Assembly: GCA_030867875.1 (NCBI GenBank)
Contig: JAOWCC010000577.1
Coordinates: forward strand, 142,282,344 to 142,346,343
DNA length: 64,000 bases
Source: Actinernus sp. WN-2022
Taxonomy: Eukaryota; Cnidaria; Anthozoa; Actiniaria; Actinernidae
Reading direction: 5' to 3'
Shown here: positions 11,963 through 23,825 of the stretch, piece after piece
Layout: each line of letters begins with the position of its first letter
Position numbering within the stretch: position 1 is the first letter of the stretch
Made by a program: the position numbers and the translations under genes
Notes under the pieces: generated by a model
The model's input: only the letters and a program-made list of their open reading frames with translations
Databases searched by the model: none
What the model was told of the DNA's origin: nothing

Positions 11963-12913
11963 ATGCGCGGGTTGCCTTCATTCAGTTTGAACTCTATCCT
12001 ATTTGAACTCCGAAAACTTGCAAAAATCATGCTACTTTTGTGGTCCCTGGCGGCTATCGGAGGAGTTTTTTCCCTCGGTGAACTACTAAGATTTTTCACA
12101 AAGAGAAATATCTCGATTCCTTACTACAGATATGCTAGCGAACTGATCTCGGCGTTCCAATTATCCGCTTGTGTCTTTGAAGTTGCGGTAATTGGGAAAT
12201 TCTACAGTACCAGATTGGGAATCATTTTTAGCTTCACTGTACTATGTCTAAAGAATCTGGGGTACATATTGGATGGTTCACCAGCAAACCCCTGTGGACT
12301 TCTCGAAGGAGTATGTATAAAATCCAAGAAACCCTGGTTTATTGACTTCGTTATCAAGGTTCTGCTTCAACTCATTGGCGCTTTGTTAGCGTTTCCAGTG
12401 ATGCGACTTATCTGGCAGGTAACAGCAAGCGAGTTACACTTTAAACAGCTTAGCAATGGACTTTCTTCTACTCTTCAGGTGTCCATTATTTTTGGTTTCG
12501 CCATAGAATGTGTCACAACATTCTTCGTTACAATGGCTGATTTCTTAACTCGAGGTAGGTTGCGAAAATTCAACCCCGTTGTTCGAGCGCTCGTGTGCCT
12601 CGTTATTTGTTTCGCTCTTACTGGAACTACGGGAGTATGGATGAACCCCGCTCTGGCAACAGTACACACGTTTATGTTTGCTTTAAAGGGAAAAGAACTT
12701 CTGCTCGAACATGTGTTTGTATTTTGGGTCGGGCCGATGATCGGAACTCTGGCCGCGATCGGTGTTGATTCGAAGCTTCATCAACACGAACCAAAGCCGA
12801 ACCCAATCGCTAAGACGATCTTGAAGCAAATAAGAAAGAATGGACTTTCAGTTAAGAAGAAGCCTTCGAAAAAGCCGAAGAAAATGGGTGTCGAAAATAG
12901 AAAGATGGCATAA
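11963..12913 (+). CDS. Aquaporin, AQP11/12-like (superaquaporin)
   Basis: A 316-residue membrane channel protein, uninterrupted by introns. Human AQP11 works in the endoplasmic reticulum, moving water, glycerol and possibly peroxide. The first pore motif is NPC (109-111, context SPANPCGLL), the diagnostic variant of this subfamily; the second is a canonical NPA (218-220, context WMNPALA). Six hydrophobic segments can be seen, at about residues 22-40, 58-75, 84-98, 127-150, 170-192 and 207-212 onward to 250, with half-helices at the motifs. The C-terminal tail (about 258-316) is strongly basic (KKKPSKKPKK). Length is close to vertebrate AQP11 (about 270) plus this tail. The family's conserved Cys nine residues after the second NPA appears here as Phe (HTFMF). 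The start at 11963 leaves about 20 residues before the first helix, as in AQP11; Met23 has a better Kozak context and is an alternative. It stands alone, with transposon ends upstream. Confidence 0.92.
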   Translation: MRGLPSFSLNSILFELRKLAKIMLLLWSLAAIGGVFSLGELLRFFTKRNISIPYYRYASELISAFQLSACVFEVAVIGKFYSTRLGIIFSFTVLCLKNLGYILDGSPANPCGLLEGVCIKSKKPWFIDFVIKVLLQLIGALLAFPVMRLIWQVTASELHFKQLSNGLSSTLQVSIIFGFAIECVTTFFVTMADFLTRGRLRKFNPVVRALVCLVICFALTGTTGVWMNPALATVHTFMFALKGKELLLEHVFVFWVGPMIGTLAAIGVDSKLHQHEPKPNPIAKTILKQIRKNGLSVKKKPSKKPKKMGVENRKMA

Positions 12914-12943
12914 CAAAGGGCATTCACTCGTGAAGTCACCTAA

Positions 12944-12997
12944 AATAAAGGTGTTGACATGAAGACCGTTGACATACCCGCTTGAAAATAAAATAAA
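12944..12997 (+). terminator. Poly(A) signals of the aquaporin gene
   Basis: AATAAA occurs at 12944-12949, 12987-12992 and 12992-12997, 30 to 85 bases after the stop codon, so the 3' UTR is probably very short. Confidence 0.6.
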
Positions 12998-14531
12998 CAC
13001 CAAGCCGTGAGCAAGAAAGCTTTTAATTATTACTTAATGTATTATTTACGATGGGGTTTCTTATTTTAATAGTTGACAAGTAAAAGGACATGTCGAACCC
13101 TATAATATAATAACAAGGTGTTTATTTTGGTTTCTTTGGAAAATAAGATGAAGTGGTACTAGTGCTACATGTATAAAAAATAATGCCACCAAATGAAATA
13201 CAATTTAAAAAATATAGCCACTAAAATGCATGCTGTTTTACTACCAGAATTAATAAAGTGTTTTTTTCAAATCTATAACTGAAAATGATTTTTTTCTTAA
13301 TAATATAAGTTGAAGTTGCATCAACAAAGGCAGTTATGTTTCCAAGAATGTTACTTTTTATTGTATATATATATATTCCTTTTTCTTTTCAAAAGTCCTT
13401 GAAAGCAATTCTAAGATCAGATGATCCAAGCCATTTGTCTTCTACATAATTTCCACTTTCCATGCACAGCCAGCAAGATCAAAAGTGGATTTTTCCCGAA
13501 TAAAAACAAGAAACCATTGACAACACAAGTTCTGATTATATAGGTTTTAAATTTATTTGAGAACATGAAATTCAAAATCTGAATTGGAATTTTCAAAAGG
13601 AAATAATGCATGTACCAAAAAAAGGTAAAAACACATACTTGTATAAATTAAAGAAGACTTGTTTTTCATACTGAAATTAGAACAAGGCCAAACAGCTATT
13701 TAATATTTCAAGCGAACAGCCAATGCACAGCCAACCTATTGTGTATCTAAGGATACAGTAGAAGAGTGGGGCTATCCTGTACCGCTTGAAACAAGCCACA
13801 GCATTGGCTTTCCCAACAATACGAAACACCCTAACCTTTAGAACGTGCAGTATGAAAACAATAGAGTACAGTATAATGGTGCAATCAGAATACAGGTCTC
13901 GAGTGGTACAGGATTACTGGAAGAGTGAGTCTCGATCGTTACATTGATGTGTCAATGTCAGATACAAATGAGGCTTTAATTGCAGGTGATATTTGTTGGA
14001 TCTGTCAGACTTTAGTTCAGTCATCCATTAATATATTTTCATACTTTAATAGAATTGTTTTATTCCTACCAAAATATTACTTTCAACAGTTTTGTTACAG
14101 CATATAATGATTTAAGAGGGGAAAATTATGTACATAATCACTCGTCCACTTCAAATAATCTTTCCTGCCACAGTAAAATATTTATTTTTACAGTCAAAAT
14201 ACGTTCCAGTTGGTAAACCGGTTTGGGTTATTTGTGATGAATGTTAAGTGGTTTATTACTGTAGACCAGTATTAAATTTAGCTGATATATAGGGTGCTAA
14301 TTACAACTGCATGTACAGCTATATATAGATGATATTACATATACATGGAGATTCAAGTAGTGAATGTCGTAATGCGCAGTGCAGTAAACAGGACAGTGTA
14401 TAAAGGACAAATTCACCATGAGTGTGCTTATTATTCACCAAGCTATTACCAGGCTGGTTCCAGCTAGAGGCCCTCACTAGGAGAATTAAGCTAGAAGAAA
14501 CTACAACATACAAGACGAGAGATCGAGAAGA
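12998..14531. other. Intergenic DNA with a dispersed repeat
   Basis: No gene seen. About 13785-13885 matches 25970-26070 in direct orientation (CTTGAAACAAGCCACAG, AACACCCTAACCTTTAGAACG, ACAATA...ATAATGGTG), an unclassified dispersed repeat. Confidence 0.6.
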
Positions 14532-14819
14532 GAAGGGCCTCTGGCCTCAGCCATTGAGAATCTCACTTCCATGCTGAGTTTACATGTAGGTTCAGAATTT
14601 GACCCTCGGCTCTGATTGGATAATCTACTCATTAGGATGGAATAGTAATTTTCAGTGGCTCAGGTAAACCGGTTTGACATGTTTGCTGGGCCATTGATAA
14701 GCCAATAAAAATTAGTACATCCTAATGATTACATTATCCAATCAGAGCCAATATTCAAATTCTGAACCTAAACTCAGCATGGAAGTGAGATTCACAATGG
14801 TCGAGGCCAGAGGTTCTTC
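14532..14819. mobile_element. 288-bp MITE with ~85-bp inverted ends
   Basis: Left end GAAGGGCCTCTGGCCTC; right end GAGGCCAGAGGTTCTTC. The arms continue through AGAATCTCACTTCCATGCTG / CAGCATGGAAGTGAGATTC and the TTCAGAATTTG / CAAATTCTGAA pair. Non-coding. Confidence 0.8.
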
Positions 14820-14820
14820 A

Positions 14821-14955
14821 GGGGCAGATCCAGGATTTTGGGAAAGGGGGGGTTTGCAAAAGGATTTTATTTAATCTAGAGATTTTAAAATTGTATTTAA
14901 AGGAATCATAGTGGGGGCTGCAACCCCTAAAACCCCTCCCCTTGGATCCACCAGT
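14821..14955. repeat. GGATCCAGGATTTT-type dispersed repeat
   Basis: Opens GGGGCAGATCCAGGATTTT and closes CTTGGATCCACCA; the 55916-56442 element has the same kind of ends. Family unknown. Confidence 0.5.
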
Positions 14956-16059
14956 GTTCTTTTGCTAATAAGCCTTTTGCAGGAATGCAATCACGTGGTT
15001 GTACTGGGTGGCCAAAAAAATCTTAATTCATATATTTAAAATCACTTGTACGATACTGGTGGCGTTATTAGCAAAACCTGTTTGTAAATGCTATTTTTTA
15101 CCTCAAGTCAAATGTCTAACTTTCAAAAACTGCATTTTTGAAGATGGCTTTCCCTCCAGCATCCATGGAAACACCTTTCCCATGGGGATCACAAGCTCAA
15201 TTCATTCATTAATGAAGTATCATATCAGCACATGACTGTTTCCTGCAATGGGCCTATCAGCACCTTAGTAACGAGTGCAAGAAGTTAGAACCTGGCAACC
15301 AGGTTACCAAGCTACATGTACATGTATACTTCTGGGTTTTTATGAGAAGTATCACAGCCATATATTTTATTATTTCATATTTATGTTGATGTTCACGTAA
15401 AACCTAGTATTTTAAGGCTTGATGAATAATAATAAAAATAGTTGTAAAATCTAAAACAAATATTGACATTCATTATGAATTGTCTCGATAAAGGTTCGAT
15501 GTGTCATTTCGGAAAAACGCTCTTGCAACGTCGGAATTAAAGCCACATAGACGTACTATCTACCGTTTTAAAGGTCTTGAATTGAAGAAAGTATATATTT
15601 AATCCGTTTTGAACTAACGTTAAAAGCGTAGATGTTGTATATATTTCTATGCGAAATGACTCCGTCCGCCAGAAGGAGTTCAGCCCTTCAGGCTTTGAAA
15701 CAATTTTTTTCTTAATTAGCCCTTTCGAATCCCAACTAAATTGACTCAAATAAAGTGTCAGGCATTTTTTATATATTGCGTATTACAGATTTTATCCCTT
15801 TTCAAAGTTGAAAAAGTAGTTTTTCATGCGATTTTGATACAAACCAGGTCATAAAACCTGAACGAAAAATTATTTCAAAGTTCCCCGACACACAGTATTT
15901 TATAAACTGCTGTTTTCTACGACTCGTGAAAAATTTAGGAAAATTGTACAAAACGCTAAAAGGCTGGACTTTAACAAAGTTCTGTTTTTGGCGGGGGAAA
16001 AAGAGCCGAGAAACAGCCGACTATAAGTCCTGCCTCCAAGGGTAATCTCATTAAAGACC
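14956..16059. other. Non-coding spacer
   Basis: No gene, RNA gene or clear mobile element recognised. Confidence 0.4.
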
Positions 16060-16231
16060 CTTTATTAGCACGCCCCGTGATACTTTGCGCGAAACCAGTG
16101 TTTTTGTTTTGATTTCGTGTTCACTGACTGTGACGCGACGAGCGCCTAATTCAACAAGAGCGCCAGTTGAAATATCCTGAGCCTGTTGGAAGGCTTTCGC
16201 ACGAGTGAAGTTAAATAAAACATTAAACTGC
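16060..16231. repeat. Left part of the repeat split by retrotransposon 1
   Basis: GCGCCAGTTGAAATA, GAGCCTGTTGGAAGGCTTTC and AAATAAAACATTAAACTG recur at 19885-19942 and, inverted, at 24085-24155. The matching right part resumes at 18215, after the inserted element. Confidence 0.8.
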
Positions 16232-18010
16232 ATGAAACCATAAAACATGAAACCTTAGCGTTTTTAGATGCGGAGAAAGCAGATTTAATGAATTCATTCT
16301 TTGCTACTATCGGAGAAAAGCTGGCCAGCTCGTTACCAGAACAATGTATGTCTCGTAATCCTGCCTCTGAAAACAATCGAAAACTAGAAATACCTTCAGT
16401 CGTCACATTAAACATTTCCGAACAAAACATCCGAAAAAAAATTAAAGGATTGAAGACGAACAAATCAACAGGTCCAGACAAAATACCATCTAAACTCCTA
16501 AAGTTAGCGGGCGACGCGATAGTCCTCCCTTTAGCCAGCCTGTATCGTTATAGCATGCAGCACGGAATTGTGTTCAACAGTTGGAAAACGGCTAGAATAA
16601 CTCCAATATTCAAAAAGGAAGACGAAACAGAAAGGGAAAACTACAGACCAATCTCTAATCTTAGCGTTCCAAGCAAGATATTAGAATCAGAAGTCAATAC
16701 CGTTCTGGTACATCACGCCTTCAAAGAACACCAACTAGTTACAGAAAGGCAATGGGCTTACCGCTCTGGATATTCGACCGAACTGTTGCTTGTTCACCTA
16801 ACAGAAATGTGGAGAAAATCAATTGACTCTGGACTAGTTGTAGCAGCGGCCTTTATAGATTTCAAAAAAGCTTTCGATAGCGTGTCTCACCCAATTCTAG
16901 AAACTAAACTTAAGGACAATTTTGGCATCAACGGTCCCCTGTTTGCGTGGCTGAAGAACTATTTGAAAGACAGGAACCAATACACAAACGTTAACGGAAC
17001 AGAATCGGCGAAGCTTCCAGTTACATTTGGTATACCCCAGAGATCAGTATTAGGCCCAACACTATTTGTTCTCTATACAAATGACCTTCCAACATCAGTG
17101 AAATCGGGGTCTGTCTACATGTACGCTGACGACACTACAATATTTTGTTCCGGTAAATCAGCGGACGAGGTCATTGAAGAACTTAACCTCGCGTTAAAGG
17201 AACTCTATGAATGGTGTATTAAAAATAACCTTAACACCACACCCTAAGAAATGTGAAGCCATGTTGTTAAGTAGAAGTAGCTGTATGGGCCCTATGGCTC
17301 CTGTGTACGTAGGAAGCTCGGTCATTAAGTGGGTTTCACAGACGCGCCTACTAGGGATGACTATAGATAACAAACTTAGCTGGACAGCTCACACGCTCCA
17401 ACTCAAAAAGAACTTTGCAGGGAAGTTAGATCTTTTGAAGCGATCAAGATTTTTATCAACAGACATTCTCCAATCGTTTTATTGTAAAGTTATTCTGCCA
17501 TCCGTTACGTACGGGTTAGTAGCCTGGGGAGGGTGTAATTGTATAGATAATTTTAACTCTCTTGAAAGATTACACTGTAGGGCTGCACGAATAATATTCA
17601 ACTTACCAAGGGATATGCCTTCTAAAGACGTACTAAACCACGCTAAATGGTCAACGCTATTCGATAACTATAAGTTAGCTATTGTTAAATTATTTCACAA
17701 AGCCTACCTAAATAGGTTACCTACAGTTATGTCAGGCATAATTGAAAAGCGCCAACCAAAATATTCTTTCCGTGCTATTGACCAACTTATTACGCCACGT
17801 TTCAATACACGTTACATGAAACACTCCACTGCCTATAGAGGCTCAACATTGTGGAACGCATTAATATCAAAGAACACCAGCATTGTTACTTCAAGCACCA
17901 AGGCACTATCAAACAAAGTAGTAAAGATGGATACTTTTAAAGATTTTAACTTCTTCACTAATTCAGTGCAGACTACTAAATTTAGACTAGGGGAATATTT
18001 ATATACATAA
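16232..18010 (+). pseudogene. Reverse transcriptase with a frameshift (retrotransposon 1)
   Basis: Reading is open from the truncation point to 17247, then continues one frame over to 18010. The first part carries the RT fingers and palm: KSTGPDKIPSKLLK, NYRPISNLSVPSKILE, an AFIDFKKAFDSV segment with the first catalytic Asp, GIPQRSVLGP, and the YADD catalytic box (MYADDTTIF). The second part resumes at PKKCEAM and covers the thumb and C-terminal region (LLGMTIDNKLSW, LPSVTYGLVAWGG, RAARIIFNLPRDMP). One extra base near 17245 (ACACCCTAAG) causes the break. The usual GIPQGS reads GIPQRS, a change of a normally constant Gly. The RT core is otherwise intact, so the insertion is fairly young. No endonuclease domain remains. 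Confidence 0.93.
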
Positions 18011-18214
18011 TTCATATTTTAACTTTAAAGCATTATCTCTTTTAATTATTGTAAATAAATTTAGACAGTAGTTGTTTAACCGTCCGTTAGATGTTTTTAT
18101 ATTATTATAATCTTATAATCATTGTATATATATTTAGTTATACACGACCCCACAAGCTGTAAGCTTTAATAATTATCGTGTTAAAATAAAGGTTATTGAT
18201 TGATTGATTGATTG
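16232..18214 (+). mobile_element. 5'-truncated non-LTR retrotransposon 1
   Basis: Flanked by ACTGC at 16227-16231 and 18215-18219, a short target duplication. It begins inside coding sequence (5' truncation removes the endonuclease domain), has a short 3' UTR, and ends in a (TTGA)n microsatellite tail instead of poly(A). Uninterrupted copies of the target at 19930-19960 and 20222-20250 show the empty site. Clade: jockey/CR1/L2-like, inferred from the RT style. Confidence 0.92.
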
Positions 18215-18269
18215 ACTGCTTACATTTGAGAGATGGGACTCCAAATTAGAGAGAAAGTTCCTCTCGGGT

Positions 18270-18440
18270 CCTCCGCCATCTTGCTTTACTGTATTAAATT
18301 ATGTAAATAAATTAACCTGGCAATTGTTGCGTGACCAGCACAGTGCAATCTGATTGGTGTGAATTTGACCTTTAACGCATGCGCAGAAATTTTGCGACAC
18401 CCAACAAAAAAAAAATAACGACTTGCATTTTAAGACTCGG
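18270..18440. repeat. CCATCTTG-GCATGCGC repeat, copy 1
   Basis: About 170 bp (CGCCATCTTGCTTTACTG, CAGTGCAATCTGATTGGTG, CTTTAACGCATGCGCAGAAA), repeated directly at 19990-20205 and inverted at 21850-21985. Contains a CCAAT box on the minus strand and a GCATGCGC palindrome (NRF1-like), so it may be an element promoter. Confidence 0.7.
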
Positions 18441-18759
18441 TGCTGCCACAGGCAGCCCGAGTAACAAGAGCCCATCTGGGCTTCCACTCGGGCCACATGA
18501 GATTGAAGATGAAATACACTTTCATTTGGAATCCTCTTAGTAATAACCAAAGGGAAGAATTATTAGCTGAATTTAGCAGTCTTTAGGAGTGGCCGGTAGC
18601 GCGGTGACTTTCATTCTCTGCTCCCCTAGTATATATGTAATTTAATAGTTTTGTTTTTCTCGTATATTGACCTTTTAATTTAAACACTACTTATTCGTTT
18701 AACACACTGCATTTGAGCAGGCATATATTCATTGTTTAGAACCCGAGAATTAACCGTAC

Positions 18760-19843
18760 TACCGTACTTCATGGTCCCTTTCTTTAGTAGTGGGTTGTCG
18801 GTCAGGTGATTGTAAACTCTCGTCATTTAGCACAGAAAATGTATTCTGATGAATAGGGATCGGGTTGTCATGTAAGAAAGATGGCTCTTGAACAAACTGA
18901 TAAGCTTCAGTTGGTTGGGTAGTCTCGGAACACTGGAGACCTTGGTCTTTCATTGTCTTCTTTTTTGTATTCTTGATTATTTTTTTAAAGTTTGAAAGTC
19001 GTATCTTAGCTTTATTATATCCGCTTTCAACTCGCCATTTTCAACTTCTAGGTCAATAATATATTCGTGATGACAGCATCTTGATTTCGGTCTTGTATAT
19101 ATTATCTTGCTGCACTAATTTGTCTTCCAAATGACTGAGTTTGGTTTCTTGATTCGTGTTTTGATGTGACGAGAGTAATAATTCATTACGCATAAGAGAG
19201 TTCTTATTGCGGGCTGACAATCCTCGTGAAGAATCTAAAGAATTCCGTCTCTTCCGGTTTGAATTTGACTCATGTGTATGTTGCTTTTGGAGTTTCAAGG
19301 ATATGTTGATCCAAAACTACAGGCACTTGGGATTTTTCATTGACTTGTGAACTTGCAGGCTCTGTAATTTGTTTTGTTTTCTTAGTTAAAGTGTTGAACT
19401 GTTCTCAAGCATTTCGCGCGTGACCTGTTTCTTCATTCATTAAGTTCTCTACTTTCATCTGTAATCTGGGAAACTCAATCTTTGCCCATGCCTTGGCACA
19501 TAACTATTCCTGTTGTTAAGTAGACGTGGATGATTATAAGTAAAATCCTTCGTCAGCTTGTACCGTTTCCGCTAGGTCAATATCCTCGCTGGAACGAAAT
19601 AACTTGATCTCAATACTCTCTGATCCAACTTACGGTAAATTTAAATCTCTGACAGTTTTTAAGAGACTCATAATATTGGTCTTGAAGTGCCTTCACCCAA
19701 AATAAGATGTTCTCCTCGGATGTTTTAAATGCAGCACAGCGAGCCGATGGCTTATAGATTCCAACATCTATTTCTTAGAATTTTAGCTTTCCGGATCCTG
19801 GCTTCAGGTCGTCGTACGTGTCGTATGTAAAATCACTGGCCAT
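18760..19843 (-). pseudogene. Coiled-coil protein pseudogene in the foldback structure
   Basis: The ATG at 19843 opens MASDFTYDTYDDLKPGSG; after a TAA the same frame continues (KTSEENILFWVKALQDQYYE) to TTTACC|GTAAGT, a good splice donor at about 19640. Further down, in shifting frames, come Gln/Asn/Lys-rich stretches with heptad character (LSHLEDKLVQQDNIYKTEIK, 19053-19298) and a Pro/Gln-rich end (18759-18953). Several stops and frame breaks make it non-functional. I do not recognise the family; no transposase or nuclease motif is present. The first coding segment is duplicated in the other arm (24185-24262), so this gene belongs to the mobile structure, or was captured by it. Confidence 0.55.
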
Positions 19844-20217
19844 CTGGGTAAAAAACGCGGTCCTTCGGTTCCGACAATAGCGCCAGTTGAAATAACCTGA
19901 GCCTGTTGGAAGGCTTTCATACGAGTTAAGTTAAATAAAACATTAAACTGGCTTACATTTGAGAGATGAGACTCCAAGTTAGAGAGAAAGTTCCTCGCGG
20001 GTTCTCCGCCATCTTGCTTTACTGTATTAAATTATGTAAATAAATTAACCTTGCGATTGTTGCGTGACCAGCACAGTGCAATCTGATTGGTGTGAATTTG
20101 ACCTTTAACGCATGCGCAGAAATTTTGCGACACCCAACAAAAAAAATATAAAAAAACGACTTGCATTTTAAGACTCGGTGCTGCCACAGGCAGCCCGAGT
20201 AACAAGTAACCCAACAA

Positions 20218-20275
20218 CAAAACATTAAACTGGCTTACATTTGAGAGATGAGACTCCAAGTTAGAGAGAAACCGT
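20218..20275. repeat. Short third copy of the B repeat core
   Basis: AAAACATTAAACTGGCTTACATTTGAGAGATGAGACTCC recurs here within 300 bp of 19930-19968, an uninterrupted copy of the target used by retrotransposon 1. (Pieces given: CATTAAACTGGCTTAC, GAGAGATGAGACTCC.). Confidence 0.7.
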
Positions 20276-20290
20276 CAAAATTCTATGAAA

Positions 20291-21849
20291 CTTTATATAA
20301 ACGGAAATAATGCCTAGTTTAAGAAATAACTAAAAGCCCTAAAATCGATTCAGCGTTGAAAGCTGAGACTTATTCATTAATCAAACATCCACAAAGGTAG
20401 AACTTGGAATAGAACTTGATGAAGGACGTTTAATTATTCAGCGCGTTCTAGGATTTTAAAACTGATGCATTTCATATGAGATTATAGAACTCAAACAGTT
20501 CGATTCTTGATCAAATACACATCTAACTAATAATCTAGATGAGGAATAAGTCAAGCAATAACATACAGCAATAGAAAATCAGCTGAGGAGAATACTATAA
20601 GTGTGTGTACTGACTGACCGATCGCAAACAAAGTATTTGCGTTGACGTTTGAACACTAACGAGCTACTAAATATCGGAATTAGTAGCACGGATACAACGG
20701 AGGAACGGCAAGGCATTCTTTGAGTTTATCCACTGATATACACGCAACTAGGAAACTGAACCACGAGTATCCTACCGTTGGAGAATCGACAGTCCTTTGA
20801 ACAGCCAGATCGAGCCATTTAAGCCTCTGGCTTTGGCCTTTCTTCTGTACGTTCTCCCTTATAGTATTTTGTAAATAAATCGATTGATTAATTGAGGCAT
20901 CCGCTAAGTCGCCGGCTATTTACAAATGTACTCAGAAAAGCAAGAACTCAGAGTACTCTCCAAACTCACCGCAGTTGCTTGTGTTTCTCTAACTGAAAGA
21001 TCGAAGAATTATTGGCGAATGATCTTCTTTCTTCTTACCTTCGTTTTAATAGGAAGGAAGACAGACCGTGACAATATTCTCGGCGTTGTTCTTCGCTGGC
21101 GCCATCTCGGATTTGCTAGGCCTTTGGATTTCACAATAACTGTCAGCAAATTTTGGTTCAATATTTAAAAGAATGCCCTAAATAAGTTCTTAAGAAGAGT
21201 ATTCATCGTATGTGCGTATATAATAGTAACTATCAGCGGTAACAACAACGATGCAAGCAGATTCTTTACATGTATACATCGCCGGTCCCAGAACTGAATT
21301 TCGTGGTCCACGAAAATACATCACGGGGCGTGCTAAAGGGTTCTGTTAACATTAGCCAATCAGAGCGATTCATGTTGTGTTCACTCACGGCCGATTACAA
21401 AGTTCAGACGAGCCGCAGAACAGAGAAAGCTATACAGATGTCGATTCTAGCTTAATTTCAAGAAGAAACACACTCTTAGGGGTACAGAAAAATGGCACCA
21501 CAGTAAGCAAACCATTAATATCATGCAGGGAAAACCACTGAAGCGCAGCTCGATCCACACCATGATGTACACGGTAGACTGTTTGTCATTCTAAAAAATT
21601 TCATCGCGCTGAAACAAATCCAACAAACCTTAGCTTCCTGCATTGAATTCTCTTTAATTTTTTGGCCGATTGAAGATAACAAAACTTTATTGCTTCATTC
21701 TTTGTGGACTTTCAGTCTTCGATGATTCTAACTTCTTGGAACTTGAGTATAATCTCCTTTACACCCGCTTCCAAATTTACTCACAAACTGATGTTCGCGA
21801 AATTTTTTCAGACGCCTGGGGACGAGGCAGCACAAACTAAATTATTACT
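20291..21849. other. Asymmetric spacer of the foldback structure
   Basis: No gene recognised. The segment GGGGCGTGCTAAAGG near 21325 is the complement of CACGCCCCGTGAT near 16070, another inverted link with the sequence left of retrotransposon 1. Confidence 0.4.
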
Positions 21850-21990
21850 CGGGCTGCCTGTGCAGCAAGCTTTCTGCGCATGCGTTAAAGGTCAAATTCA
21901 CACCAATCAGATCGCACTGTGCTGATCCGGCACGCAACACTCGCCAGGTTAATTTCTGTACATAATTTAATACAGTACATAAAAATTGTG

Positions 21991-22758
21991 GATCCTACGG
22001 AGCCCTGTAAGGGCCATCCACAAACACAAATTTTATGAAACAATATCGCGCGATACTGACTTACTATCGCGCGATACAGTGTTACTATCGCGCGATACTG
22101 ACTTTTTATCGCGCGATAAAGTGTTACTATCGCGCGATAATGACTTAATATCGCACGATACTGCTTTATTATCGCGCGATAATGTGTTATTTTAAATACG
22201 TACATTACGTAGCTAGAAAACATGGCGGCGAACACGCTACGTGATAATGCTCTTCTCTTTTATATGTTTACTTATTTCCGACAACGAATTTGGCTTTACC
22301 TGAATACTTACCGGCGATTCGAAATTATTGAAAATAACAGGGATGCATTAGTCGAGAAATACTTTAATCTAGGAATTATATGGAAATAACTTATCACGCC
22401 ATCAATATGAGTCTTCGCCAGCTTAAACGTGTTTCTAAGAAGCAAGAATTTATGAAGGAGAAAGGACTACAGTAGACCAGATGAAAATGGCAAAATCAAA
22501 CAAAAAAAAAGGCTTGATGCCAGAAAAAATATCCCTTACAGCAATAGGGGTCCTAAAAAATATCGACCAAAAAAAACACGGTACCCCCCGATCAATTTTC
22601 AAAGGGTTCGAATCTATATACTACAACCATGAGAGGTAAACATTTTAACCTGGGATACCCTGTTATAACCTCTAAAATTATCATTGGCGATTTCTAAAAG
22701 CAATAGCTTCAGAATCAAATCCCCCGCATGCTCACACACTTACATTAAAATGCAAATA
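21991..22758. repeat. Inner foldback arm C, left
   Basis: From GATCCTACGGAGCCCTG to TACATTAAAATGCAAATA, the inverse of 23225-24030. It includes the palindrome array, GAAAACATGGCGGCGAACACG, and a run CGGTACCCCCCGATCAA that is hugely expanded in the other arm. The loop between arms is 466 bp. Confidence 0.9.
22045..22180. repeat. Array of seven ATCGCGCGAT palindromes, 21-bp period
   Basis: Cores start at 22045, 22066, 22087, 22108, 22129, 22150 and 22171: exactly 21 bp each time, with 11-bp variable spacers. The sixth core is ATCGCACGAT. Outer bases are often T/A, giving TATCGCGCGATA. Period 21 equals two turns of B-DNA. Confidence 0.95.
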
Positions 22759-23224
22759 ACTAGAAAATTCATAAAATATCAGTACGGCTTCATTCGCGAT
22801 TTACTTTGCACCCAAAAAATTCCCTAGTTCAAATTTCTTTTTAACTGAGATAAAATTTGAATTACCTTGTAATATTACTTACTTCTATCATCAACAAGAT
22901 AAGTTGAAGAAACTAAATGCCTTTTATATTTTACAAACGCTGCCGACATCTGTGTGGGGCAGTTTACGTAAGTAATAAATGTAGGCTTTCCTGAGCTGCA
23001 TGGATTATTAAATTAAAAAAACACACATTTCTTCCAGAAGATGTATTTAGAGTTATTAAGAATGTAATCGATTACAAACTTTCAAAATAACTTTATTTGT
23101 AGCAAGACTTCTCTGTTTATGTTCTTATTTATTTATTTATTGTTATTGCAGAGTTGAATGAATTGCTTCTGACAGCTAGTAGTTGTGTAAACAGAGCACA
23201 TATCAATGAGGATGAATTTTCTAT
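22759..23224. other. Loop of the inner foldback
   Basis: AT-rich non-coding sequence unique to the middle of the inverted pair. No ORF or RNA gene seen. Confidence 0.6.
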
Positions 23225-23392
23225 TTATTTGCATTTTAATGTAAGTGTGTGAGCATGCGGGGGGATTTGATTCTGAAGCTATTGCTTTTAGAAATGACCA
23301 ATGATAATTTTAGAGGTTATAACAGGGTATCCCAGGTTAAAATGTTTACCTCTCATGGTTGTAGTATATAGATTCGAACCCTTTGAAAATTG

Positions 23393-23395
<3 letters not shown>

Positions 23396-23423
<28 letters not shown>
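23396..23423 (+). repeat. G28 homopolymer
   Basis: A run of 28 G, where the other arm has only C6 (22583-22588). Either replication slippage or an assembly/sequencing artefact. Confidence 0.9.
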
Positions 23424-23825
23424 TACCGGTTTTGTTTTGTTCGATATTTTTTAGGACCCCTATTGCTGTAAGAATATTTTTTCTGGCATCAAGCCTTTTT
23501 TTCTGGGTGATTTTACCATTTTCATCTGGACTACTGTAGTCCTTTCTCCTTCATAATTCTTGCTTCTTAGAACACGTTTAGCTGGCGAAGACTCATATTG
23601 ATGGCATGATAAGTTATTTCCATATAATTCCAGCCTAGATTAAAATATTCTCGACTAATGCATCCCTGTTATTTTCAATAATTTCGAATCGCCGGTAAGT
23701 ATTCAGGTAAAGCCAAATTCGTTGTCGGAAATAAGTAAACATATAAAAGAGAAGAGCATTATCACGTAGCGTGTTCGCCGCCACGTTGTCTAGCTAAGTA
23801 ATGTACGTATTTTAAATAACGCTTT

